Assembly: GCF_025056915.1 (NCBI RefSeq)
Contig: NZ_JANWVH010000015.1
Span: forward strand, 1 to 44,593
Direction of reading: 5' to 3'
DNA: 44,593 bases
From: Meiothermus sp.
GTDB lineage: Bacteria > Deinococcota > Deinococci > Deinococcales > Thermaceae
Shown here in pieces: positions 1 to 9,960 of the stretch (the stretch's first letter is position 1; every line of letters starts with the position of its first letter). The notes beneath the pieces are model-generated. The model had not been told where the DNA came from. It searched no databases and saw only the letters and a list, made by a program, of their open reading frames with translations. A program made the position numbers and the translations under genes.

Positions 1-87
1 TTTTCGAGTTTCCAGGCCGCCACTGTTCTGTCCAGGACAAAGCTTTCTTATAGTCGAATGGCTCTAAATATGTGAAGGGCGCTCTAG
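1..87. repeat. Dispersed 87-bp repeat, copy 1
   Basis: These 87 bases align without gaps to 11810-11896, with 14 mismatches by my count (about 84% identity). The copy is cut by the window edge, so it may extend further left. Its right end carries the TAG stop codon of the minus-strand gene at 84-1001; copy 2 does the same for another gene. A short hairpin (GTTCT/AGGAC around positions 26-39) pairs in both copies, here through a G-U wobble. It is probably a remnant of a mobile element or a spreading intergenic element; I do not recognise its family. Confidence 0.75.
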
Positions 88-1001
88 TTTTGGACCTTTG
101 GCTGCAACTCAGTGACCTCGGGCCCCAGGTTCAGTTTCTCGATGTACTCGAGGTAATCGGCCTCGCTCAAGGGGTACTTGCCCGCCGCGGCCACGATAAA
201 GGCTTCCATCACGTTGGTTCCGAAGCTGCGGCCCTCCAGGCGCGGGGTGGTGGTGATGAGCTTGGCCACGCCCCTATCGCGCATGAACTCGAGGTCCTCG
301 GGGGTGGTGGTGTTGGTCAGGATCAACTTGCCCTGCATATTCTCCGGCATGAAGCGGCGCATGAAGTGCCAGTCGCCCGCGATCACATCGGCCCACTCAA
401 AATAGCGCTGGCGCCAGTCCTTGACCTGTTTTTCCTGTTTTTCGCCGGTCGGGTAGAGCCACTCGAAGGGCAGTTGGGTGATGAGGGGGAGCAGCAAATA
501 GGCGATTTTTTGCAGCAACGACAGGCGGTAAAGGGGAATGGGCAGCCCCAGTCCAAATATAAAGTCGCCGTAGAGCACCCTGGCCCCGGCCTGATCGAGG
601 GCTTCGGCCAACCCAAAGCGATCTACCGCACTGGGAACCAGCACTTTTTTGTCTTTCCAGCCAATCTCGTGCTCGAGCTGCCGCACGGCGTTGCGCTCGA
701 GGGTATGCTTCAGCCCCGACCCGTCCAGCATGGGGGTTTTGCGGGCTGCATCGGCCAGGCGCTGCGAGTCGCGGAAGGTGTAGCGGCGCCGTCCGGCGTA
801 CACGTACAGGTCGGCCCCCCCAAGCCCGAAGGCATCCACTTTGCCGTCCAGCTCTTTGACCAGTTCAATGGCCTTTTCCCAGCTCCCATCGGTGCCAATG
901 CGCTCGAGCACAAAGGTCTCGCCCAGGCTTGCCACATAGATTTCGGCCTTGGAGTTGCGCTTGGAGGAGCCGATGGAAACGCTCACCACGTGTTTGGGCA
1001 T
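84..1001 (-). CDS. Conserved protein usually labelled quinate 5-dehydrogenase
   Basis: This is a 305-residue soluble protein beginning MPKHVVSVSIGSSKRN. It resembles a family found in Thermus, Meiothermus and some Chloroflexi that automated pipelines name quinate 5-dehydrogenase. I see no textbook shikimate/quinate dehydrogenase motifs (no Ser-Leu-Ser-Pro or GAGGA-type Rossmann loop), so the reaction is doubtful. Likely conserved stretches are FGLGGADLYVYAGRRRY near residues 58-73, LYPTGEKQEKQ in the middle and LTNTTTPEDLEFMRDRG towards the C terminus. The hydrophobic stretch LPIPLYRLSLLQKIAYLLLP could touch a membrane. The ATG lies 7 nt after a TAGACT box, suggesting a leaderless mRNA. The stop codon lies inside repeat copy 1. 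The gene is real; its function is unproven. Confidence 0.75.
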   Translation of the reverse strand: MPKHVVSVSIGSSKRNSKAEIYVASLGETFVLERIGTDGSWEKAIELVKELDGKVDAFGLGGADLYVYAGRRRYTFRDSQRLADAARKTPMLDGSGLKHTLERNAVRQLEHEIGWKDKKVLVPSAVDRFGLAEALDQAGARVLYGDFIFGLGLPIPLYRLSLLQKIAYLLLPLITQLPFEWLYPTGEKQEKQVKDWRQRYFEWADVIAGDWHFMRRFMPENMQGKLILTNTTTPEDLEFMRDRGVAKLITTTPRLEGRSFGTNVMEAFIVAAAGKYPLSEADYLEYIEKLNLGPEVTELQPKVQN

Positions 1002-1008
1002 GGCTCAC

Positions 1009-1014
1009 AGTCTA
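1009..1014 (-). promoter_or_regulatory. -10 box for a leaderless transcript of the quinate dehydrogenase-like gene
   Basis: On the minus strand TAGACT ends exactly 7 nt before the ATG at 1001, with no ribosome-binding site between. This spacing places the transcription start at or next to the start codon. No good -35 box is visible. Confidence 0.55.
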
Positions 1015-1109
1015 CTACTGCGCCCAGTGGCGTCCAGAGCCTCGAGCCAACACCCGCCCCATCGCTTTGCCGCCATGAGACCCCTGCGCCAGGCAAGAGT
1101 GAACGCCCC

Positions 1110-1301
1110 CTACGGCCCGGCCATCGCCCGAATCAAACCAATCAGCGCCAGGCCCACGGCCAGACCCCACAAGAACTGGGCGGTTCGCTTGCTGGCCGCT
1201 CCCTGCAAGGCCAAAGCCCAGAACAGCAGGCCCAGGAGGGCCGCCCCCAGGGCCAGGGTGAAGAGCATCGCGGGCAGGTTGGCAAAAATGGTCTGAATCA
1301 T
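1110..1301 (-). CDS. Small two-helix membrane protein
   Basis: This is a 63-residue protein (MIQTIFANLPAMLFTLALG...) with two hydrophobic segments, about residues 10-32 and 42-60, joined by a short basic loop (QGAASKRTAQ). It starts directly after the transketolase stop codon on the same strand, so the two are almost certainly cotranscribed and translationally coupled. I recognise no family. It could be a small inner-membrane protein of the sort often annotated as hypothetical in Thermaceae. The directly abutting arrangement and a coding-like composition support it as a real gene. Confidence 0.6.
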   Translation of the reverse strand: MIQTIFANLPAMLFTLALGAALLGLLFWALALQGAASKRTAQFLWGLAVGLALIGLIRAMAGP

Positions 1302-3263
1302 CTAAACCCCCAGCAAGGCTTTGACTTCGGCAGCCACCCGTTCCCTGGTGAAGCCCAGTTTGCTGTACACATCGGCAAAGGGAGCGCTGGCCCCAAACCG
1401 GTTCAAACCCACCACCCGGTGGGCGTAGCGCTCCCAGCCCAGGGTTGTGCCGGCCTCGAGGGCCAGGGTGGGCAGGCTTCTGGGTAGAATCCCCTGGCGG
1501 TAGGTGTCGGGCTGGGCCTCGAAGGCTTCCCAGCAGGGGAGCGAGACCACCCGCACCGCAATCCCCTCCTCGGCCAGGAGCCTTTGGGCCTCCAGCGCCA
1601 GCGACACCTCCGAGCCGGTGGCCACAATGGCCGCTCGAGCCTCGGGCACATTGGCCAGGATGTAGCCCCCACGCTCAACCCCCTGGGGCCGCACCCCCTC
1701 CAGCACCGGCAGGGCCTGGCGGGTCAGGATCAGGGCGGTGGGGCCGTCGGTGCGCTCTAAAGCCATCTTCCAGGCCACGGCGGTTTCATTGGCATCGGCA
1801 GGCCGGATCACCCACAGGTTGGGGATGGCCCGCAGGCTCATCACGTGTTCGATGGGCTGGTGGGTGGGGCCATCCTCACCGACCCCAATTGAGTCGTGGG
1901 TAAAGACAAAAACCGTAGGAACCCCCATGATTGCGGCCATGCGAATGGCCGGTCGCATGTAGTCCGAGAAAACCAAAAAGGTTCCGCCGTAGGGCCGCAG
2001 GGCCCGGCTGAGGGCCAGGCCGTTCATAATGGCTCCCATGGCGTGCTCGCGCACCCCGTAGCGAATGTACCGGCCCTCAGGGTTGGCCTGGCTGAAGTCG
2101 GTCATGTCCGGGGTGCGGGTGTTGTTGGAGGGGGTCAGGTCGGCAGAGCCGCCCATCAGTTCCGGCAGCACCGGCACCAGTTTCTCCAGCACCTTGCCCG
2201 AAGCCGCTCGGGTGGCGAGCTTCTCGCCGGCTGTGAAGCTCGGCAGGTGCACCTCCCAGCCCTGAGGCAGCTGGCGATTCAGCCGGCGTCGGAACTCAGC
2301 GGCTTTTTCGGGCTGGGACTCGGCCAGGGCGGTTAGTTTTTCGGCCCATTCGGCCTGGGCCTTTGCGCCCTTTTCAAGCACACGGCGGTAGTCGGCGTAA
2401 ACCTCCTCGGGAATGACAAACGGCTCGTAGGGCCAGCCCAGGGCCTGCCGGGTTGCAGCCACTTTTTCGGGGCCCATCGCGTCGGAGTGGGCCTTGTGAT
2501 GGCCTGCCAGGGGCGAGCCAAACCCGATGATCGAGCGCACCGAGATCAGGCTCGGGCGGGGGTCGGCCTGGGCTTCGCGCAGGGCAGATCGGATGGCCTC
2601 GAGGTCTTCGCCATGCACCCCCCGCACCACGTGCCAGCCGTAGGCTTCGTAGCGTTTCAGGCGGTCTTCGGTAAAGGCCAGCTCGGTGCTACCGTCAATC
2701 GAGATCTCGTTATCGTCGTACAGCACAATCAGCCGGCCCAGCCCCAGATGCCCCGCCAGAGACGATGCTTCGCCGCTCACGCCTTCCATCAAATCGCCAT
2801 CGGAAGCAATCACATAGGTAAAATGCTCGGCAATTTCGCCAAACTCGGCCACCAGCTTGCGCTCGGCAATAGCCATACCGACTGCGGTTGAGATGCCCTG
2901 GCCCAGTGGCCCTGTCGTCACCTCAACGCCGGGCGTGTGGCCGTACTCGGGATGCCCTGGGGTTTTGGAGTCCCACTGGCGAAAGCGCCGGAGCTCCTCC
3001 ATGGGCAGGTCGTAGCCCGTCAAGTGAAGCAGCGCGTAGAGCAACATCGAGCCATGGCCTGCCGAAAGCACAAAGCGGTCCCTGGCGGGCCACTGGGGGT
3101 CTTTGGGGTTGTGTTTCAGGAACTCTGTCCAGAGCACGTAAGCCGCCGGAGCCATGCCCATGGGCATACCTGGGTGGCCGGACCTGGCCTGCTCGACGGC
3201 GTCCAGGGCCAGGATTCGAAGAGCATCAATCGAGGCTTTGGCAGTGGGAGGGGTCTGGGTCAT
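1302..3263 (-). CDS. tkt: Transketolase
   Basis: Transketolase moves two-carbon units between ketose and aldose phosphates in the non-oxidative pentose phosphate pathway, using thiamine diphosphate. The product is 653 residues, the usual size. Visible signatures are the N-terminal [14 protein letters not shown], the substrate-loop [19 protein letters not shown], the thiamine-diphosphate motif [13 protein letters not shown] with the following [21 protein letters not shown] and [17 protein letters not shown] in the pyrimidine domain, and [20 protein letters not shown]. The frame can also open at a TTG three codons earlier (3272). I prefer the ATG at 3263 because the homologous region starts just after it, and a TATGAT box 8 nt upstream would fit a near-leaderless start. 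The small membrane gene follows without a gap. Confidence 0.95.
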   Translation of the reverse strand: MTQTPPTAKASIDALRILALDAVEQARSGHPGMPMGMAPAAYVLWTEFLKHNPKDPQWPARDRFVLSAGHGSMLLYALLHLTGYDLPMEELRRFRQWDSKTPGHPEYGHTPGVEVTTGPLGQGISTAVGMAIAERKLVAEFGEIAEHFTYVIASDGDLMEGVSGEASSLAGHLGLGRLIVLYDDNEISIDGSTELAFTEDRLKRYEAYGWHVVRGVHGEDLEAIRSALREAQADPRPSLISVRSIIGFGSPLAGHHKAHSDAMGPEKVAATRQALGWPYEPFVIPEEVYADYRRVLEKGAKAQAEWAEKLTALAESQPEKAAEFRRRLNRQLPQGWEVHLPSFTAGEKLATRAASGKVLEKLVPVLPELMGGSADLTPSNNTRTPDMTDFSQANPEGRYIRYGVREHAMGAIMNGLALSRALRPYGGTFLVFSDYMRPAIRMAAIMGVPTVFVFTHDSIGVGEDGPTHQPIEHVMSLRAIPNLWVIRPADANETAVAWKMALERTDGPTALILTRQALPVLEGVRPQGVERGGYILANVPEARAAIVATGSEVSLALEAQRLLAEEGIAVRVVSLPCWEAFEAQPDTYRQGILPRSLPTLALEAGTTLGWERYAHRVVGLNRFGASAPFADVYSKLGFTRERVAAEVKALLGV

Positions 3264-3475
3264 ACTCCGCAATCATAATGCCTGAAGAGGACAGTACACC
3301 CCAAATTCATCCAAGCTGTGGGTAGGCTACGCAAATCTTCTGCCAGAAGGGCGTTGCTCGATCCCGCATGAAAGCGAAACCCTGTGTGCCGGGGCGCTCG
3401 AACCAAGGCCTTTCGATGACTATTTTCTGTTTCGGGACGTTTTTCCTTAGGACATATGTACTCTCACCACCTTCT

Positions 3476-3481
3476 TAGACT
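3476..3481 (+). promoter_or_regulatory. Possible -10 box of the cba operon
   Basis: TAGACT at this position would start transcription about 15 nt before the cbaD ATG, leaving room for the purine-rich AAGGGGGAA ahead of the start. No convincing -35 box is seen. The 230-nt gap between tkt and cbaD, which are divergent, holds no further gene that I can support. Confidence 0.35.
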
Positions 3482-3502
3482 CCCTCCAAGGGGGAAACCG
3501 CT

Positions 3503-3616
3503 ATGGAAGAAAAAGAACAACGACCCATAGGTGCACTCGTGGTGGTTGGGGTGGTGACGGTGTTCATCCTGACCTTTTGGTTTTTCCACTTCTTCATGCA
3601 TCTGGCAAGGGGTTAA
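3503..3616 (+). CDS. cbaD: ba3 cytochrome oxidase subunit IIa (37-residue single-helix protein)
   Basis: Subunit IIa is the tiny third subunit of ba3-type cytochrome c oxidase; it supplies the membrane helix that subunit II lacks compared with other families. The sequence MEEKEQRPIGALVVV... has a charged N terminus, one membrane helix (about residues 10-33) and ends LARG. The Thermus protein is about 34 residues, begins MEEK and ends in ARG. The gene sits 3 nt before cbaB, exactly where cbaD lies in Thermus. An AAGGGGG ribosome-binding site precedes the ATG. It is too short for many gene callers and is easily missed. Confidence 0.88.
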   Translation: MEEKEQRPIGALVVVGVVTVFILTFWFFHFFMHLARG

Positions 3617-3619
3617 AAC

Positions 3620-4102
3620 ATGGAACACAACGAGCACATCCTGGAGCGCTATGAGCGGGCCTGGATTTTTTTCGGCCTGGCTATGATTACGGTCTTCATC
3701 ATCCTGATTGGGTACATGATGCTAACGATGGGGAATACGAACCCGGTAGGTGCTGGCCGCATCGATGCTACCAAGGTTCGCACCGAGGGGAATTTTGCCA
3801 ATCCAAGGGTTGAACAAGTGGGCAACGAGTACGTCGCATATGTTCAAGGGTTTTCATTTGGATACCTACCTGCGGAAATGAAGTTCAAAGCAGGCCGGAA
3901 AGTTACGTTCTACATTACCTCACCGGATGTCCAGCACGGCTTTCAGGTCGAAAACACCAACATCAACGTTCAAGTGATTCCGGGTGAGATCGCCAAATTG
4001 AGCTATACATTTGAGAAGCCTGGTGAATACCGCATCATCTGCAACGAATACTGCGGAATTGGTCACGCCAACATGATCAGCAAGCTAATCGTGGAACCCT
4101 AA
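3620..4102 (+). CDS. cbaB: ba3 cytochrome c oxidase subunit II (CuA domain)
   Basis: Subunit II accepts electrons from cytochrome c at its binuclear CuA centre and passes them to subunit I. The 160-residue protein has one N-terminal membrane helix (about residues 16-37) and an external cupredoxin domain. The CuA ligands are visible: His106 in SPDVQHGF, then Cys141, Cys145, His149 and Met152 in CNEYCGIGHANM. The Thermus protein has Gln where Glu143 stands; that residue binds copper through its backbone, so the change should be tolerated. The length matches the short ba3-type subunit II (168 residues in Thermus). It lies 3 nt after cbaD and 12 nt before cbaA. Confidence 0.95.
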   Translation: MEHNEHILERYERAWIFFGLAMITVFIILIGYMMLTMGNTNPVGAGRIDATKVRTEGNFANPRVEQVGNEYVAYVQGFSFGYLPAEMKFKAGRKVTFYITSPDVQHGFQVENTNINVQVIPGEIAKLSYTFEKPGEYRIICNEYCGIGHANMISKLIVEP

Positions 4103-4114
4103 AAGGAGTCTTTG

Positions 4115-5797
4115 ATGGCAGTCAAAACCTTTCCCATGAACGATGCCTACGTGGGTGCGCCCGAAAAGAAATACACCCTATTTATGCTGATGCTGGGCTT
4201 TATCGCCCTGATGGTCGGCACCCTGTTTGGCCCCTTGCAGTCGTTCAACTATGGCGGGCTGGATTTATACCCCTTCCTCAAGCCGGTGTTCCAGAGCTAT
4301 TACCAGGGTCTGACCCTCCACGGTGTGCTGAACGCCATCATTTTCACCCAGCTGTTTGGCCAGGCCATTATGGTCTACCTGCCCGCTCGAGAGCTGGGTC
4401 TGAAGCCCAATATGACCCTGGCCTGGGTCTCGTTCTGGATGGCCCTGATTGGGCTTCTCATAGCTGCCCTCCCCTTGCTGGGGAATGCCGCCAGCGTGCT
4501 GTACACTTTTTATCCACCCCTCCAGGCCCACTGGGCTTTTTATGTGGGAGCAGCCATCTTTGTGCTTTCCAGCTACGTCAGCATCTATCTGGCACTTGAC
4601 ATGTGGGCGCGCTGGAAAAAAGCCAACCCAGGCAAGATTACCCCTCTGGCCACCTATATGTCGGTCACCTACTGGCTGATGTGGCTTTTGGCCAGTTTGG
4701 GCCTGGTCGTGGAGGCACTGTTCCTGATTGCCTGGTCGCTGGGCCTGGTGGCAGGGGTAGACCCGCTCTTGATGCGTACCCTGTTCTGGTACACCGGCCA
4801 CCCCATCGTGTATTTCTGGCTATTACCGGCCTATGCCCTGGCCTACACCACCCTGCCCCGGCTGGCCGGCGGCAAGCTTGTCTCCGACCCGCTGTCCCGC
4901 CTGGTCTTCCTGTTGTTCTTGCTGTTCTCGGTGCCGGTAGGCTTCCACCACCAGTTCGCCGACCCCGGCATTGCCCCCTACTGGAAAATGATCCATACCA
5001 TCCTGACCATGATGGTTGCGGTGCCCAGTCTGATAACCGCCTTCACCATTGCCGCATCGCTCGAGGTTGCAGGTCGGGCCAACGGCGGCAAAGGCATCCT
5101 GGGCTGGATTACCGCCCTCCCCTGGAACAACCCCACCGTGCTGGCCTTCTTGCTGGGCTTCCTGGCCTTCATCCCCGGGGGCGCGGGCGGGATGGTCAAT
5201 GCCAGCTTCAACCTCAACCAGAACGTCCACAACACAGTCTGGATTCCCGGTCACTTTCATTTGCAAGTGGGCACCCTGGTCACCATGGCTGCGATGGGCA
5301 CGGCTTTCTGGCTGATTCCACACCTGACCGGCAAACCGCTGGTAGCCCGCGGCCTGGCCCTGGCCTCGCAGTGGCTGTGGTTCCTGGGCATGTTCATCAT
5401 GACCTTCGCCCTTCACTGGATGGGCTTCCTGTATGCCGTGCCCCGTCGCTCCCACATCTCGGGTAGCCCGGTGGCCATGGAGGCCTTCCGCGACAGCGCG
5501 GCCTGGATGGTCTTGAACATTGTGTCGGGGGTTATCCTGCTCATTGCGGCCATCCTGTTCTTCTACGTCATCTACGCCACCGCCCTGCAAAGCCGCCGTG
5601 AGCCCAGCCAGGTGATGGCCGAAGTGCCTTTTAGTGAGGTCATCTCCAAACCGGAAGGCAGCAGCCTGGCCCTGCTGACCGAGCGGGTCTGGTTCTGGTT
5701 TGGCATCGCCGTTGTGCTGGTGGTGCTGGCCTACGGCCCGGTGCTCTTCCAGATGTTTACCAATATGAACCCGGTTCCGGGGCAGCGGCTCTGGTGA
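4115..5797 (+). CDS. cbaA: ba3 cytochrome c oxidase subunit I
   Basis: Subunit I is the catalytic, proton-pumping membrane subunit that reduces oxygen to water at the heme a3-CuB site. At 560 residues it matches Thermus CbaA (562). Heme and copper ligands are in place: His69 (LTLHGVLNAI) and His382 for heme b, His380 (GHFHLQVG) for heme a3, and His229, His278 and His279 for CuB. Tyr233 in GHPIVYFWLLPAY is the residue cross-linked to a CuB histidine. I chose the ATG at 4115, preceded by AAGGAG at 4103-4108, over the TTG one codon upstream. The operon order cbaD-cbaB-cbaA is that of Thermus. The enzyme family works at low oxygen and high temperature. Confidence 0.97.
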   Translation: MAVKTFPMNDAYVGAPEKKYTLFMLMLGFIALMVGTLFGPLQSFNYGGLDLYPFLKPVFQSYYQGLTLHGVLNAIIFTQLFGQAIMVYLPARELGLKPNMTLAWVSFWMALIGLLIAALPLLGNAASVLYTFYPPLQAHWAFYVGAAIFVLSSYVSIYLALDMWARWKKANPGKITPLATYMSVTYWLMWLLASLGLVVEALFLIAWSLGLVAGVDPLLMRTLFWYTGHPIVYFWLLPAYALAYTTLPRLAGGKLVSDPLSRLVFLLFLLFSVPVGFHHQFADPGIAPYWKMIHTILTMMVAVPSLITAFTIAASLEVAGRANGGKGILGWITALPWNNPTVLAFLLGFLAFIPGGAGGMVNASFNLNQNVHNTVWIPGHFHLQVGTLVTMAAMGTAFWLIPHLTGKPLVARGLALASQWLWFLGMFIMTFALHWMGFLYAVPRRSHISGSPVAMEAFRDSAAWMVLNIVSGVILLIAAILFFYVIYATALQSRREPSQVMAEVPFSEVISKPEGSSLALLTERVWFWFGIAVVLVVLAYGPVLFQMFTNMNPVPGQRLW

Positions 5798-5813
5798 CCT
5801 TTCCCCTCGAGAT

Positions 5814-5848
5814 ATGCCTCTGGCCCGGCCCAGGGGCATTTCTCGTTT
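5814..5848 (+). terminator. Intrinsic terminator of the cba operon
   Basis: A 26-nt hairpin at 5814-5839 has a 10-bp stem with one G-U pair and a 6-nt loop. It begins 16 nt after the cbaA stop and is followed by the T-rich TTCTCGTTT. Confidence 0.65.
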
Positions 5849-5893
5849 GGCGAAGTCCCGCCCGACCACCGGCCTGATGCATGAAGCTGGCTG

Positions 5894-5899
5894 TAGATT
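5894..5899 (+). promoter_or_regulatory. -10 box for a leaderless MFS transporter transcript
   Basis: TAGATT ends 7 nt before the ATG at 5907. The intervening GAGGGCC could serve as a weak ribosome-binding site, so both modes are possible. No clear -35 element. Confidence 0.45.
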
Positions 5900-5906
5900 G
5901 AGGGCC

Positions 5907-7064
5907 ATGAAGAAGCTGCCCCGCGAAGTTTATGTTCTGGGCACGGTCAGTCTGTTTACCGATATCGCCTCGGAGATGGTTTATCCGCTCCTACCCTTGT
6001 TTCTGACCGGGGTGCTGGGGGCCTCTACAGCGCTGGTTGGCCTGATCGAAGGCATTGCGGAGGCCACAGCCAGCCTGTTCAAGGTCGTCGGAGGGCGCAT
6101 CTCAGACCGGATGGCGGCCCGCAAGCCGCTGATTTTGTTGGGCTATGGCTTTCCGGCTTTGCTCAGGCCGGTGCTGGCTTTGGCCGTAGCCCCCTGGCAG
6201 GTACTGGCCTATCGGTTTCTGGACCGGGTGGGCAAGGGGCTTCGCACCGCCCCCAGGGACGCCCTGATTGCCGAGGTGGCCAGCCAGGACAGCTACGGAC
6301 GAGCCTACGGGCTGCATCGGGCCATGGATACCCTGGGGGCCACGCTCGGGCCGTTTCTGGCCTTCTTGCTTCTGCCCTTGCTGGACTTTCGCGGGGTGTT
6401 TTGGGTCTCGGCCATTCCTGCGGTTCTGGCCACCCTCATTATTTTGCTCTTCTTAAGGGAGAAGCGCGGCCTCGCCCGACCCTTGCCGGCCCTTCGGTTA
6501 TCGGCGTTTTCGCCGCAATACCGCTGGTTCTTGCTGGCAACGGGCGTGGCTACGCTGGGCCTGTCCTCCAACGCTTTCCTGATTCTGCGCCTGAACGACC
6601 TGGGTCTATCGGCGGCCCAGGCCACCCTGGTCTACACCGGCTACAACCTGGCCTACGCCCTGTTCGCCTATCCGCTGGGGTCATTGGCAGACCGCCTGGG
6701 TGCGCGTCGTTTGGTGCTGCTGGGGTTCGCCGCTTATGCCCTGGTCTACCTGGGGTTCGGCTTCAGTTTCGCTGCCTGGCACGGAATTGCCTTGTTTTTG
6801 CTGTACGCTTTGTACAGCGCTGCCTTCGAGGGCAGCAGCCGGGCCTATCTGGCGCAAATCATCCCGGCCACCGAAAAGGCCAGCGCCATTGGGCTCTACC
6901 ACACCCTGGTCGGCTTGCTCTTGCTGCCGGCCAGTGCCCTGTTTGGTTTTTTATGGCAACATTTTGGTGCCAGCGTGGCCTTTTTCACCGGAGCCGCTTT
7001 TGCCCTTTCAGCCATGTTTTTGCTCTTGCTTGACCCTACCCGCAAGGGCCGCTATACTAGCTAG
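5907..7064 (+). CDS. Major facilitator superfamily transporter
   Basis: This is a 385-residue polytopic membrane protein with about twelve hydrophobic segments. It begins MKKLPREVYVLGTVSLFTDIASEMVYPLLPLFL, the usual opening of a bacterial MFS exporter subgroup. The loop after helix 2 (GGRISDRMAARKPL) is the MFS signature motif A. The cytoplasmic stretch RVGKGLRTAPRDALIAEV is typical of one large uncharacterised MFS group. The substrate cannot be read from the sequence. The frame is open from 5814, but that part lies in the cba terminator, so I start at 5907. The last codons contain the rpsO promoter. The gene is monocistronic between the terminator and rpsO. Confidence 0.85.
   Translation: MKKLPREVYVLGTVSLFTDIASEMVYPLLPLFLTGVLGASTALVGLIEGIAEATASLFKVVGGRISDRMAARKPLILLGYGFPALLRPVLALAVAPWQVLAYRFLDRVGKGLRTAPRDALIAEVASQDSYGRAYGLHRAMDTLGATLGPFLAFLLLPLLDFRGVFWVSAIPAVLATLIILLFLREKRGLARPLPALRLSAFSPQYRWFLLATGVATLGLSSNAFLILRLNDLGLSAAQATLVYTGYNLAYALFAYPLGSLADRLGARRLVLLGFAAYALVYLGFGFSFAAWHGIALFLLYALYSAAFEGSSRAYLAQIIPATEKASAIGLYHTLVGLLLLPASALFGFLWQHFGASVAFFTGAAFALSAMFLLLLDPTRKGRYTS
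7030..7058 (+). promoter_or_regulatory. Strong sigma-70-type promoter of rpsO
   Basis: TTGACC (7030-7035) and TATACT (7053-7058) are separated by exactly 17 bp. The promoter lies inside the 3' end of the MFS gene, and transcription should start around 7065. Confidence 0.85.
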
Positions 7065-7133
7065 CTGGCCTCGAGCAGGCCATGAGGAAGCCCCGGTCAA
7101 GAGGACTGCGGCTCACCCGACAAGGAGACTTTC
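7065..7133 (+). promoter_or_regulatory. rpsO leader, possible S15 autoregulatory RNA
   Basis: The predicted 5' leader folds into a hairpin GGCCT-CGAGC-AGGCC (7067-7081), followed by an imperfect hairpin built from AGCC/GGCT and GTC/GAC segments ending before the AAGGAG ribosome-binding site. Ribosomal protein S15 represses its own mRNA through structured leaders in several phyla, including Thermus. That this leader binds S15 is inference. Confidence 0.4.
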
Positions 7134-7403
7134 ATGCCTTTTACCAAAGAAGAAAAAGCCCGTGTCATCGAGAAGCACGCCCATCAAGCCGGCGACACCG
7201 GCTCAACTGAAGTGCAGGTAGCCCTCCTGACCGAGCGCATCAACCGCTTGTCTTCTCATCTGAGTGCGCACAACAAGGACGTGGCCGCCAAGCGCGGTCT
7301 GCTGACCCTGGTCGGGCAGCGCAAGCGATTGCTGACCTACCTGGAAAACAAAGACAAAGCTCGCTACAAGGCGCTCATTGAAAAACTTGGGCTGCGAAAA
7401 TAA
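7134..7403 (+). CDS. rpsO: 30S ribosomal protein S15
   Basis: S15 is a primary 16S rRNA-binding protein of the small subunit platform. The 89-residue product ([36 protein letters not shown]...) has the exact family length and the conserved [17 protein letters not shown] and [25 protein letters not shown] segments that contact rRNA. It has a dedicated promoter, a structured leader, an AAGGAG ribosome-binding site and its own terminator. It precedes pnp, as in very many bacteria, but the terminator suggests that pnp is expressed only partly by read-through. Confidence 0.98.
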   Translation: MPFTKEEKARVIEKHAHQAGDTGSTEVQVALLTERINRLSSHLSAHNKDVAAKRGLLTLVGQRKRLLTYLENKDKARYKALIEKLGLRK

Positions 7404-7410
7404 AAAAAGC

Positions 7411-7437
7411 TCCGGGGGCAACCCCGGACGTTCTCTT
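7411..7437 (+). terminator. Intrinsic terminator after rpsO
   Basis: TCCGGGG-GCAA-CCCCGGA (7411-7428) forms a perfect 7-bp stem with a GCAA tetraloop. It is preceded by an A-run and followed by CGTTCTCTTT. It begins 8 nt after the rpsO stop codon. The rest of the gap to pnp (about 250 nt) holds no gene that I can support; a TATAAC near 7661 might be a pnp -10 box. Confidence 0.8.
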
Positions 7438-7685
7438 TCATGTACAATGCAGTTGACTCGGTAGGCGGGGCCGGGGGTTGGCTCCGCCAATCACTTAAGG
7501 CTAAGCCCCTCGACTTTCACCAGCTCATTGCTCGGCGCATCCTCTTGAATATGTCCCGACCCGCAAGCTACCTATTCCACATCCAGAGTGCGTGCCCGAT
7601 GCATCACCCCCGGTGGGGTGCAGCCGACCTTTTAACTTAGCCCTAAAGCGTACCCAGCGCTATAACTGGGCCCTCAGGAGTTGAT

Positions 7686-9830
<2,145 letters not shown>

Positions 9831-9960
9831 CCCCGGCCTTTTCAAGCCGTGTGGGTTCTTGCATTGTGCGTAGCTATGGCTAAAGCCACAGACTGCCCAC
9901 GCCAGGGCGTGACCGGGCCGGGCCTGTTCCGACCCATGCGGCATTTCCGTTGGAGCAACC

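Noticed and set aside
72-1487. 471-codon plus-strand open frame over the quinate dehydrogenase-like and transketolase genes
   Set aside because: It is a shadow: the minus-strand frames encode recognisable proteins and this one is Gly/Gln/His-rich with no domain.
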